Shown here: positions 23,039 through 35,303 of the stretch, piece after piece
Numbering within the stretch: the first letter of the stretch is position 1
How the letters are laid out: each line of letters begins with the position of its first letter
Source of the DNA: Gamsiella multidivaricata
Taxonomy: Eukaryota > Mortierellomycota > Mortierellomycetes > Mortierellales > Mortierellaceae
NCBI RefSeq assembly: GCF_025024155.1
Contig: NW_026251736.1
Span: forward strand, 124,001 to 188,000
Reading direction: 5' to 3'
Length of the DNA: 64,000 bases
Notes under the pieces: model-generated
Databases searched by the model: none
The model's input: only the letters and a program-made list of their open reading frames with translations
Told to the model about the DNA's origin: nothing
Position numbers and translations under genes: made by a program

Positions 23039-23060
23039 TTAGCGCTTGTATACGCGCTAA
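23039..23060. repeat. Short perfect inverted repeat (TTAGCGC / GCGCTAA)
   Basis: Two 7-bp arms, 23039-23045 and 23054-23060, around an 8-base loop, 57 bp after the oxidoreductase stop codon. It could be a transcript 3'-end hairpin or part of a mobile-element end. Nothing else around it decides between these. Confidence 0.4.
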
Positions 23061-23719
23061 GGAGGCGTCGCGTTATTAGGAGCGCCGCTCCCTCGATTTT
23101 CATTTACAGCATTATGAGTCTTACCAATAAACATGCCAACTTTATCTTTGCCGCGAATGTGTTTTCGTGAAGAGCGAAACGGTTTTGATGCTTGAATAAT
23201 TAGTGTAGAGTGGGCCTTAAGTACATCTACTATCCAATGCTGGCCAGAGTACGTGAGCTGCCGCCTTACGAGTGGACCACTTCGACATGGTGGTTAAGCT
23301 AAAGGCCCTTTTACGTAGCATTCCCGTCTCTCTGGCCGATGCCTTTGTACTATCAATGAGCTAAACAGGATTGGTAACGCACTCATCACATCTGTCGCAT
23401 TAGCCACGTTTATTGCGCTCACTCAACGGCAAACAAGTTCCCGACATGTCTTGAATAACAACTCTATAGAAGTTTGATGAATACCTTTTTTTTTTGACGC
23501 TTCGTAGCCAAAAATAAAAAAACTACAGCATTCATATCCTGGAGTTCGATGCCGCGTACATGAATCTCAGGATGAGCTTGACGAAAGAAGTGGAACTGGT
23601 GTTGATTGAAACGATGTTACTATTTCTCGTAGGAGTGTCAAAGTAGCCGAGCAAAGGCTCCGACCATTGAATGAAGACTGGTATCCTAAGGATCACAGAA
23701 TATCGCCTGGGATCACCAG

Positions 23720-25690
23720 AGGATGGGTAGTTGTTTCCCATTTCCGGGTGGAAGCAGCTGGAACTCTTGTCTGTGTATCATCGAACTAATGTTGCGCAGA
23801 AATGGATTCGCCAATGCTCTCAGTCCAGCCTTCGCCATCGTTTCTTCCTCGCAGGGAAAACTGGCTCAATATACACCGTTTCTTTACAACATCTATTCTG
23901 CGTTTCAATACATTACAGGTCTGGCAATATTAAAGATGGATTGGTTGATGAAAACCAAATCGGCTAGCACGAGTCTCTCTTCTAGGAACACTATCAATCC
24001 CACACAGCGGGGCTTCAAGAACACTTGGCTGACCAGGCCATGCACGCCGCGGATATCAGGAGGTCCATGGACATGCATTTCGACAGGCTGCAGGAAAAGG
24101 TGGCTAAGAACCAAGTGCTTCAAATACAGCAGCAGATACAAAAGGGGATCCAGCCAAAGTAGAATCAAACCATCAGCTTGCAGGATCTCTGGCTTGCCGG
24201 AGCAAGCCTTCGACCTTTTGGCGATCGTCCAAAACCGCATCCAAGTGCTCCTCACTCAGACCTACGAACTCCACGAGTACCCAATCCCAGTCTCCTCATT
24301 GCCTTGCCAACAGCGACAACGCGCGTGAGGGACAGAGCAGTACAGCCATTCAGGGTACAGCTCCGGTTGTTCTTCCTGTGCGAGAGCAGCACCCATACCA
24401 CGACCAAGTACACCAAGGTCCGACACGAGATCCATCTGGGCAAGCGCGAGAGATACGACATCGCGGAGCCAGCCAAGTTCTTTGGAAAGCATGGGCCATA
24501 AGTGCTGATGTTGATGTATATGATCAAGTATGGAATTGTGGCCGCCACTGGCGCGGCTCAGACTAGTGAAGAGGGTCGAAGAAATCCACAAGTACTTGAG
24601 CCTCACCAATGAGACCCTCATTTCTCTGATGGATGACTCTATCGGGTACTTGATGAAACTAGGGAACGACGCTAGCGACGATCTCAACTCGACAGCAAGC
24701 CAAGTAGAGCTGATAACGCTGGAGAGAGCGGGTTTGAGACAACTGGAATCGTAGCTGACGCGTCAAGTGGGTGAGTGTGGACCCTTACCGGAAGAACTAC
24801 CGCAAGGCCGTGGTGCAGAAGTTGCGGGATGTTGTCGAGGCGGACAGAAGCAGTTTCTTTGAGCAGATCGACAATGTCGAGATCTTGTTCCAACCGAGCA
24901 CTCTTGCGAGGTCGGTCTATGGAGCGATGATCCAGGCTAAAGACATACAGAGGCTGATAATCAGGCTGCGCTGGGATGTGGCACTAGAAGACCTCTGCAA
25001 GTTTAGCGTCGCTGTTACAGAGACAAGTGTTCTCCCTCTGACGGTCGACGACGCACAAGAGCTACCCAACTCGAGGCTGACGCTGGGCAAAATCAATGGT
25101 GGTTGTCGATATGGTCCACTGATGCAGCTAATGCTAAATTGGGGTCTTCAGTTGTTGATTGTCCGAGACTTTGGGGAACTCTTCTTGCGTGTGTTCAGCT
25201 TGCCCTCCTTGCACCTCCCAGGCCACGTTTACTATCAGTCAGTCCCGTTCTTAGTACCGGCGACGCGTCCGCGATGTCTTGTCTCAACACCATCCTCAAG
25301 CAGCGCGTTTCCCTCAAGTGGCTGACCATGGTTGTACGAACCACATCGTCCTCATAAAGAACCACAGCCACATAGTCCGCGACCTCCGAGGACCCAAGGC
25401 GTTGTTGTCACAATATCTACGATTATTGATGGCTGCAGACATCTCTAAGGGCTGTACTCTGGGACCAAAGCTTGCAAATGAGCACTCTGGGGACATTACA
25501 CCAGATAGCAGGATGCCCCTTCAAGAAGGCTGTCATACTCGGTCCATAAATGGGCGCACTCCACAGCAACACGAGCAGATTCTTTCGATTGACGCGCTGC
25601 TCCAGAACCCTCATCTCAGCATTGTAAAAATTTGCTGCAGAGGCCCTGGGCAATGTGCTTCTATCGTCCACCTGCTGCTCGCCACAATGT
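23720..25690 (+). pseudogene. Decayed gene copy with many frameshifts
   Basis: Several consecutive plus-strand fragments read like pieces of one protein but sit in different frames and are broken by stops. In order: MDMHFDRLQEKVAKNQ (about 24070), FDLLAIVQNRIQVLLTQ (about 24210), FRVQLRLFFLCESSTH then HEIHLGKRERYDIAEPAKFF (24340-24490), VEEIHKYLSLTNETLI...GLRQLES (24560-24754), VDPYRKNYRKAVVQKLRD...IRLRWDVALEDL (24777-25000), then STGDASAMSCLNTILKQR (about 25250). The architecture (coiled start, FLCE segment, H-L-x-K-x-x-x-Y-D, then leucine-rich-repeat-like strands) matches, from memory, a large lineage-expanded family of hypothetical proteins in Mortierella-like fungi. At least four frame changes are needed to read it through. 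I give no function. Confidence 0.55.
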
Positions 25691-26887
25691 AAAGGAAGCT
25701 AGAAGAAGGACGCTCGCTGGCGCTATGGACTCTCGACTTGATGGATGAAGGCACTAACACTCTTTCTTCCGAGACGGGCTATGGCTATCAACATCGCGTT
25801 GCATCAGCCATGTGCTTTACAGAGGGCTTAGCTACGTTCGACATCAGCACTGGCATCAGTGACGCAGAATGAAGATTCACAAAATTACGATAATTGGCGC
25901 TGGCCAGGTACGCTTGATGAGGCGAACTACTGAACCGCGCAAGATGACTTGCGGACATGGTTTCTACTCTTGCTACAACACTGTTGGCCTCACCGCCCTC
26001 GCAAGCGTTTTCGAGCACCCTTTTTGATACCAGAAGTATCTGGAGTGGAGCATGCTGAGAGAGACCAATCTTTTTCATACTGATTTTCAAAGATCGGATT
26101 CCCCAGGCAGAATGTCGTTCTTTTTGCTCTTCGGCGCCGGTACGCTACGATGTCTGCGGCCGAAACACCTTCGCATTAAATTCCAGTAACGACAATTTTT
26201 GCCACCAATTTTTTTATTGCGATGCTATTGGCCGGTTGTTTGCAAGGATTCGGCCAGGCCAGTCGGAATGAGGATCATCTTGCCCAGCGAGCTGAGTACC
26301 TCAAACGATGCAGCGTCGTTTGTTGGTTATGCAGAGTGGTGCTTTTGGCTCCAGAGCGCCGGTTTGCTATGGCGTCAGGGATCTGAAGCATCTCATGCTG
26401 CTCGCATTAAACCCACGTAAACCATGTAACTCACGACCGTTAATTTATTCTGTTAAAGAGTTGCCGTTCGGAAAAACGATCCGACAATTCGCCAGAATGC
26501 TGTTAGTTCATAGGTGGATTGTCTAAGTTTATTGATACTCAATGTCTATGACGACTACATCACAACCAGTGAATAGGAAGGATGGCGAGGTGTTGGGGGA
26601 GTGTAGGACTTGAACACTTCGAACGCACAATAGAAGGCAGCTCTCTTTTTTCTGCCTATTACTTTGAGCGGGCCCAAGTAATGGGCTGCTGATCAACAGC
26701 AACATGAACAGGGGTGTTGTCGAGGAGTGGAGAGATAAAATAAATCGAGGGTGAAAAAGAAATGTAAAAGAAAGCAGTCGTAATAACACAAAGATAATAA
26801 TGGTAAGAGTAAAGAGAAGGGTCGATCGGGTCCGATGGAGGTTCAGTCGTGTGGGTTCCAGGCAAATCAAGGTCTGTGTTTTTTTTT
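25691..26887. other. Gene-poor region 3' of the decayed copy
   Basis: 1.2 kb with only short unconvincing ORFs. It may contain further remnants of the decayed copy. The last 360 bp are the 3' flank of the minus-strand PXMP4 gene. Confidence 0.45.
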
Positions 26888-27906
26888 TTACTTGTTGTGC
26901 CACAAAAAGTTCTTGAGGGTATTCCAGCGGTTGGAGTCGATGTAGATGTACTGCATCGATGCTCGCAGCGAAGGCTGGAGCACATCCCGCTCGTTCTGGA
27001 AGAGGAACATGACTGTGGCCCAGACTAGGGAGGCGAAGATCGGGAAGGTCTGCGCAGGTTCTGCGATGACATTCTTCTTGACCGGCAGCTTGGCCAGACC
27101 CATCATGATACGCGAGAACAGATACAGCACGATCTGTAATAACGTGTGCGTGAGAGAGAGTAAAGCGGATCAAAAAGAGCAGGCAGGAAGAACGGTTAGC
27201 TTATGATCCCAGGTTCTTAAATGGGGTTGATCCATGCAAGACTCCTGTTATCCATGAGTATTCTGAATCTCATTATGATTTTCATCCTGTTCCCTGTTTC
27301 CCATCAGACCTAGTTCAATACATCGATTTCGTGCTCTCTTCTTGGTGTTCTTTTGACCATGAACGCGCTACATTGGCAGGATTCGATTTATAAGAAGGAG
27401 AGATGGCATTACCTGCTGGTTGACGTTGTTATTCTCTCCAAAGACAACATATCCACCAACGAGACCGGCCAAGAAAGAGTCGAGTGGCAGTTCCTTGCCG
27501 CGCATGCGTCTCTGAGCGATCAGCAGAGTCTTGTAGATGGTGCAGAAGAAAGCCAGATTCCGGGCATGCTGTCTAGTTGCCTTCAGCACAAAGGTCGCCA
27601 TATCCTTGAAGCTGGAGATGAAAAAGGCGGGGAATGAAAGCAATTGCAGAAGGTTAAAGACGAGCAGAAAGGCAGCCAGGCGCGACAGGAAAGTGAGACC
27701 CATCCTCTCGATATCATCCTTATGGAGCAAGTGCGGATAGAACGTTACTTTGAGCGACGGAAGAGCAGGGTCATGACAAGGGCGTGTGGGAAGCGGATCT
27801 TTGCACCGTACACAAGACCGTTCCTGAAGCCCTTGACGATCGAGAGCAGGTCATGGTACTCTGGGGTGAGGATGAACTCTGTGGCGGCTTTCTTGATGGA
27901 GTCCAT
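26888..27906 (-). CDS. PXMP4: Peroxisomal membrane protein 4 (PMP24 type)
   Basis: PXMP4/PMP24 is an integral peroxisomal membrane protein of the Tim17/22/23-like superfamily. Its exact function is unknown. Exons: 27906-27749, 27611-27413, 27133-26888, giving 200 aa (human 212). Signature stretches are VKGFRNGLVYGAKIRFPHAL, VMTLLFR, ARNLAFFCTIYKTL, FLAGLVGGYVVFGENNNVNQQ, and near the end QPSLRASMQYIYIDSNRW. These appear in the same order as in animal PXMP4. Two or three hydrophobic segments with Gly-rich faces are visible. It is divergent from SPC25. Confidence 0.88.
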
Positions 27907-28836
27907 TGAAATGGGATGAGAAGGGAGAGAAGAGAGATGTGTTGATGAGGGATAAGGAATGAGGAAGAGGAGAAGGTAGAAGGAGGCGTGAGGTGATGAG
28001 AAGAAAGAGAGGTGTGAAGAAGAGAAGATCTCCTTTGAAAAGAACTGAAAAATAAAAGTACATATTGCACACAACACACAGATGCGCACACGGCATTTGT
28101 CTCCGCACTCTTCTTCTCTTCTTTCATCCCTCGGAAGGACAAGGAGAGGAATGAGATATGGTATGGTATGATATGATCGTCCTTCGTTTTTGTCCGTGGG
28201 TACAGCGCGTGTGTCAAGGTTCAGTTTCTTTGTCATTCAGTTCCCCGCACGTGAAAGACAAAGAGATCTCTTCCTCCACAGCTGGGAGCCAAAGGGTAGT
28301 GCATCCTCCAATATACAGAAAAACCATAATATGCTTCACAGGTTCTTATCGTTCAGTTTGTCTGCAATTGACTAATGTCCAACCGAACTCCTTCGTCCCT
28401 GTTCAAAAGAACGGCACCCATCCTGTTTGGCATCCTCTGCTGGAGAATACTGCTGACTTTGATCACATACTCAACATTCCTCTACAGTTCATACAGTTCT
28501 CGGACTCTCTAAAGTGAATATACATGAATATACACTCCTCATAGACTGCACCTTCTTGGCGTTCATCTCTTTGGTACTTCCAATAACGTTTCGATAATGT
28601 GGCCCACCTCATAAAGCAATTGCGGTTGCGCCATGCTTCTATTAAAGCAACAAAGAAGGGGCATTGACCACTCTATCCACAGCACTTGGCACTGGCACCG
28701 GCCATCTTTACTTTGATGCGCACCACAGCTGAACGCCCTTTTTTTCCCTTTCAAAAATAAATCACGTGCTGCCACCAAAAAACGGGTTCCCTTTCCAACT
28801 CAACTCGCCACTTCATCACACACAACACAGAGGATT
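27907..28836. other. Divergent intergenic region PXMP4 / SPC25
   Basis: 930 bp. The PXMP4 leader is a long pyrimidine tract on the minus strand (27915-28030). I see no further gene and no RNA gene. Short ORFs such as 28158-28517 have no recognisable domain. Confidence 0.5.
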
Positions 28837-30211
28837 ATGGCTTCCTCAGTATCATCAGCAACAGGATCGCTGCGAAACTCGACAGGAGGAGGGCGTACGT
28901 CGTTTGTGGACACATCGAGTCAACGCCTCTCCATAGGAAGCGCGCGACTGTCGTTACTTCCCAACAAGAATGCAGTGCCGACTCTAGCATTGCCAACACC
29001 CCAATTCGATAGTGAGGAGCTCTCTGCGCGCGCGGCAACATTCACGAGCGACGTCAATGCTGCGATTCAAAAGATCAAGACAAAGATTGCGGACAATACA
29101 GAGCAATGGGTTCAGGACACTGCAGAAGCACGAGGTAAACACTCATCACGCCAGCACTCAACAAGTCGTGAAACGGGCCTATAAAAATGCGACAATTCGA
29201 GAGTGTAGAAGAGCTAACAGGAACTGCATTTTTTTTTTGTTTGCTTATTGCAAAAAGAGACGGATCGAGAGATACGGGAAGAAATGAGGATTGCCATCGC
29301 ACAGGAAACAGCCCTCGCAAAAGGTACAGAACCTTCAGAATCCTTTGCCTCTGTCCAAAACTCGCCGCACGTCAATATGGCGCAGAATGGATCGCAAAGT
29401 CCTGATACAATTGTCATCTTCAACGTTTAACTGGATTAGCACTTAATAAGGAAAAGGAGGAGGCGAACAATATGTCGAAGGCTGTTCAACAGCTGACGGC
29501 ACGCTCAGAAGACATGGAACAACTACGTGCGTCTCTTATAGAACAAGTTGCCATTCTCAGGAGGGAAGTGAAAGCCAAGCGAGAAGGTTAGAGCTACTCA
29601 AATTGCTGCTGCAGGACTTTTTCTGTCGAACCTTTGTCGTATTTTGTAACTAACACGTGGTCTGCTTCGTATTGACGTATGTGCCGAGCGTAGCCAAGAT
29701 TGCACAGAAGAAGGCGCTGGATGAGCAGGTCCTGAAGAATAAGCCAGAGCTGGCAAGTTTCGAGTCCGTTCTGGCCATGCGAATCGTTGGCGTTAAAGGC
29801 ACGTCTTGGTGATTGCATCCGTTTCTTTCTGCGATTGACTGAAGCATTGGAAAAAAGTTCATACTAATACGATTACACGTTATTATTCGATCGAAATAGA
29901 GGACCAAATTGGATTTGTATTTACGCGGATAAGCGAGCAGGATTGGGATCGGGAATACACTATTACAGTGGACGTCTCTCAACACGAATTTGCAGGTAGG
30001 GACATCTTGAAAGCTTGCACTCTGCCCATTTTTCGATTTAGAAAGTATTGGACTAACGAGAAACATGCCAACTGCCGTATGACTAGTCGAGGACTGCAGC
30101 CCGGCATTACCGGAGCTCCAATTATTGCTGCGTTATTTGAATGAAACCAGGGACTTTTATGGGTTTCTCAAGAAGGTCAGGAAGGCATTCAAGGATCTCG
30201 CCAAGAAGTAA
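28837..30211 (+). CDS. SPC25: Kinetochore protein Spc25 (Ndc80 complex)
   Basis: Spc25 pairs with Spc24 in the Ndc80 complex and anchors it to the inner kinetochore. Exons: 28837-29134, 29258-29323, 29440-29586, 29694-29798, 29900-29995, 30087-30211, giving 278 aa. The first about 70 residues are Ser/Thr-rich. Residues about 70-170 are a coiled coil (AAIQKIKTKIADNTEQW, AQETALAKALNKEKEEANN, LRREVKAKREAKIAQKK). The C-terminal RWD-like domain starts at LASFESVLAMRIVGVK and EDQIGFVFTRI. It ends LNETRDFYGFLKKVRKAF, a Spc25 hallmark. The only frame-consistent donor of intron 4 is GC (29799-29800, AAAG|GCACGT), giving a GC-AG intron. An A25 run follows 18 bp after the stop. Confidence 0.85.
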
Positions 30212-30753
30212 CGCACTGTGCGTGAAAGGAAAAAAAAAAAAAAAAAAAAAAAAACCAGTAAAATTCAGTGGATATTCATCCACTTGTTTCCCAGGAAGAG
30301 ATGACAGCGGACGTCGCGCGTGTCCCAGGCAGGGCAAAGGTTTCTCACCGATGTGCGGCGCATGTACAGAGAGTGTGACAAGGATGAACGTGCGCCGCCG
30401 TAGTGCCCGGTAACTACTCTCGCTAGATATAACCTCCTCCTTCCTGGGCCAGTACGAGCGAGCCGATTCGCCTGCCGACACGCAGCAGCAATGTAGATAA
30501 TAAATCATCTGCTACCCCTGGAACATGCTCTTTGTACTCGTTGTTGCATGTGCATCTGGAAATGAGGCACACGGGCGAATTGTGCATCATGACCGTTTTA
30601 TTTTTTGACTTCACACAGAGCTTCTCTGCTTCTTCTCATTCACTTCTTCCTCATTCACTTCCTCTTCACTTTCAACCTTTCTCTCCAGCCCCCAGCCTTT
30701 CTCTTAAACTTTTATTTCATTACACCTTTCCCCTTACTTCCCTTGTTATCGCA
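30212..30753. other. Intergenic region SPC25 / CBS gene with A25 run
   Basis: A homopolymer at 30230-30254, then unremarkable sequence, then a C/T-rich leader from 30620 to the ATG at 30754. No gene supported. Confidence 0.5.
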
Positions 30754-32669
30754 ATGTCTTCACAGCACGCGAAATTCCTAGCGTCAAAGACGGTCGCAGA
30801 CGTGTTGAGGGAGAAAAAGATGGACCAGCCCCTGATCGATATCCCTGTCACGGCGACCGTAGAGAAGGTCTTTGAGACGCTTCAATCGAACGGTAAGTTA
30901 TCGTGTCATTTGCGATTGTTATTTTTTTTTTTTTTTTGCTATTGTCTGGGCTACTGGTGGTCATTGTTGTTTGTCACTCGGAGACGACGTCAAGAATCTT
31001 TTTTTTTTTTTATTATTTTTCACACGGCTGAGCCCAATCTACTTATCGTTGCCGGGACGCTAATTGTGGACGGTGCTGAGGAATGTTCATTCAAGATTCA
31101 TTCTGGTCTGAATGGCTACGTTGTAGTTTTCAATGGGAGTCCATGTCAAGGCGTTGTAAGGGATACTAATGGAAATGCTTTCCTCTTCTGTTTTCTGTGT
31201 ATCGCGTTATGTGCGTGTCCGCATGATCTTTAATATGTGCTGCTGCATGATTCTGGATATGGGCTACCCGGCGATTTGCATTTGCATTTGCATTTACATT
31301 TGCATTCGCAATTTTGCGATTTTGCAGACATTCTTTCGGTTCCCGTGTATCGGCGCTTCAACAACGTGAAGGACTATGTGGCGATCATTGACACATATGA
31401 CCTTCTGTCGACCTTGGAGGTAAGAGAGCAGAAGAACAAAATACAAAACTGAAACCAGCGGCGGCGACACGTGGAGGAAACGCATGGACGTGCTTTTTTC
31501 TATTTGCTACAAACTGACGCCCTCAATTCTTATTTGCCTTCGTTTCGTTGGGGCGGAAAAAAAATGAAATGATAGGAGCGCGGATTTGCGGTGGAGAATG
31601 GAACAAAGCCAGACATGGAGTTCTTGTCGATGCCAGTGGCGATTCTGGTGGGGATGACAAAGTCATCGTCAAAGTTGTGGACGTGCCAGCCTACACTTCC
31701 ACTTACTCAATTGTGCGTGAGTTTGCTTCTGTTGATGAACTAAAAAAAAAAAAAATTGTGTTGAGAAAGAGTTCTGAAGACGAGTTTTTCTAACGATGCG
31801 AGTGTGTCTGTCCTTTTTTCACCATCATCATCTTCTGTTATGGTAAAATAGGATCGAATTGTTCACGAAGCACAGAGTGCATCGTATTCTGGTGCTGGAC
31901 ACGATCCCTGCAAAGCCTAACGCTTTCGAAATCAATAACAACGAGGACGACGATAGTGCGGAAGCAGGACCTCGACAGGAGCCAAAGGGACAGCTGATAT
32001 CGCAGACGGATGTGGTTCGTTATCTTTTGGGACATAATCATGAATTGGGACCGATTCTGGATTCTGCGGCGACGACGGCGGCTGGACATGCCTTGCGGTT
32101 CTCGGATGAGTATTTGGATACAGCCAAGGCAGATCAGCTTAAGCATGCGCCGGCATTGATTCCGATGAATAGTCCTGCGTGGGCTGCTTTGCAGAAAATG
32201 GCGTCTACGCACGCTAGCTGTGTCGCCATCGTTGGTATGTCACTCTAACTACCCTAACTTGGATTGTTCGCACGTTTTAAATGGATCCACATATGCTTTT
32301 AGTTTCATTGTGTCGTGTTACCTTCCCTGTCGCTTTATTTTATTGTTTTCTTACTAACGCTGTGAGTGTTCCCCTCGTGTTGATTTAGATTCCCACGGAG
32401 CGTTGGTGGCAGAGATGTCGGCGGCGGATCTGCGAGGGGTGAACCCAAGTAGGATTCAGGATTTGAACAGACCCGTGTTGGTGTACCTGAAGACATCGCA
32501 GGGCGGCACTCTGAGGCCACCACTGAGTTGCAGGGCACAGTTTTCGATGGGTCAGCTCCTCAGCGGTCTGGTGCTCAATCATGCACATCGCTCTTGGCTG
32601 GTCGATGATGAGGAGAGGCCCATTGGATGCATCTCTTTGAGCGACGTGCTGTCGGCGTTCCTAGCCTAG
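30754..32669 (+). CDS. CBS-domain protein
   Basis: CBS pairs bind adenine nucleotides and regulate partner proteins. Exons: 30754-30892, 31328-31419, 31576-31712, 31852-32234, 32389-32669, giving 343 aa. The N-terminal residues KTVADVLREKKMDQPLIDIP followed by ATVEKVFETLQSNDILSVPVYRR are a typical first CBS motif. VAIIDTYDLLSTLE closes it. IELFTKHRVHRILVLD ... QLISQTDVVRYLLGH is a second CBS copy. NSPAWAALQKMASTHASCVAIVD and MGQLLSGLVLNHAHRSWLVDDEERPIGCISLSDVLSAFL are a third and fourth. This makes two Bateman modules, as in SNF4/AMPK-gamma or Sds23-type proteins, but I cannot assign it to either. Intron 1 is long (435 nt) with T runs. The exon 3 donor at 31713 is chosen because it keeps frame. 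Confidence 0.78.
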
Positions 32670-32867
32670 GCTGTTAAACGAAGGCGATGCGATATTTTTT
32701 TTTTTTTTTTCATTTCTCGGACCATGGGTAATAAAAGACGTCATTTGAACTTTTTAAGATTCGATTAAAATGTGTGGTTTTATTGTACAGGATCTTTGAA
32801 CAATGTCGATGAGTTAACGACATTTAGGAATATGCAAAAAAGTGTGTCTGTGATGGGGTGAAGGTAT

Positions 32868-34178
<1,311 letters not shown>

Positions 34179-35303
34179 TATGATGATGCGGAAAGTGGAA
34201 GGAGTTGAGTGGGTGAAGAGAGAGGAGTGGAAGAGTAAAGAGAAGATGGAGTTGGAGAAAGAAAAGAGAAGGTGGAGGGAAGTGGTCGGTCCTTTTTATA
34301 TTCGCAAAAAGAGCTGTAGGTTTGTTACCCCACACGGAAGTATTCAATTTTTAATTCAACTGCTCACCTGTGCAAACTTAAGGATCTTATTCAAGCAAAA
34401 AAAAAGAACGAAACAGGACCAACACCAGCCCTCCCCTGGCATGGTACCTGTCATTCATTCGCCACCTTAGTTCTTTTTTGTTCGATCGGGCCTGTCTAAA
34501 CAGCCCCTCAACAAAACCAAAACAGCGAACCGCCCCTTCTCTCGCTCTACAGGACATGTTCATGTCCGTGTCCGTGTCCATCTCATGTCTATGTGTGTAT
34601 AGACAGTGTGTGCGTGTGTAGACTAGACAGTGAGTGTGTGTGTGTCTATGCCTGTATTGCGCACCGCAATTGACTTGCAGTCCTCTCTTGTTAAGCACTT
34701 GTATCTCCTCGCCTCCTCATTTGGTCATTATCATCATCACCACCATTCATTCATTCATTCATTCATCCATAACCTGAGCTCATTTCATCTAGTCTGATCG
34801 AATCTCATCTGATCTACTGATTCCGGAGATGAATCCCGAGGCTACGCACCTAGGGACAAACGAACCTACGGACACAGCGGATAGAACGGACATTCAATCT
34901 CAAGAGAGTTCAGTCCATTCCATTTGACTTTTTTCCTTCCACCAATTGCCCCAGTCGTTCCTTTTTTTTCCTTTTCGTTTGTTTGTTTGGGACATAGTGC
35001 ATGAAAATAAGGTTCGGTACATCATAGCACTTCGCCCAAATAAGCCCTTTAACATTTTGTGGTGACACCCCCCTTGCAGGAAACTTCCCACGGCGCAACT
35101 TACAGCCGGCGTAAACCCTCATCTTGTACAACTTTCCAGCGCCTTTCAAACACCTTCAGCCGACGGAGGACAACAACAGCAGCAACAAGCACGTATGACT
35201 GATATGCGATGTATATTGTACATTCAAATGAAAGAAGGAGTGGATAAAGATGTGTACTGTCGACTATATGCCAAGTGATCTATTGAGAAGTCAATCGCCT
35301 CCT
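34179..35303. other. Long intergenic region with microsatellites and a doubtful short gene
   Basis: 1.1 kb. A (TTCA)n run at 34747-34768 and G/T-rich repeats at 34590-34645. A 32-codon ORF starts at 34829 (MNPEATHLGTNEPTD), and a protein-like stretch at about 35084-35190 reads KLPTAQLTAGVNPHLVQLSS ending in poly-Gln. The two cannot be joined by a GT-AG intron in the right phase. I therefore do not call a gene here. Confidence 0.45.

Noticed and set aside
30532..31233. 233-codon ORF at the start of the CBS gene
   Set aside because: It contains the retained first intron (T runs, FFFFFFCYC). The spliced form gives continuous CBS motifs.
34900..35149. ORFs of 63 and 79 codons on the minus strand upstream of the helicase 3' end
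   Set aside because: Low-complexity Lys/Gly-rich translations with no start context and no motif.
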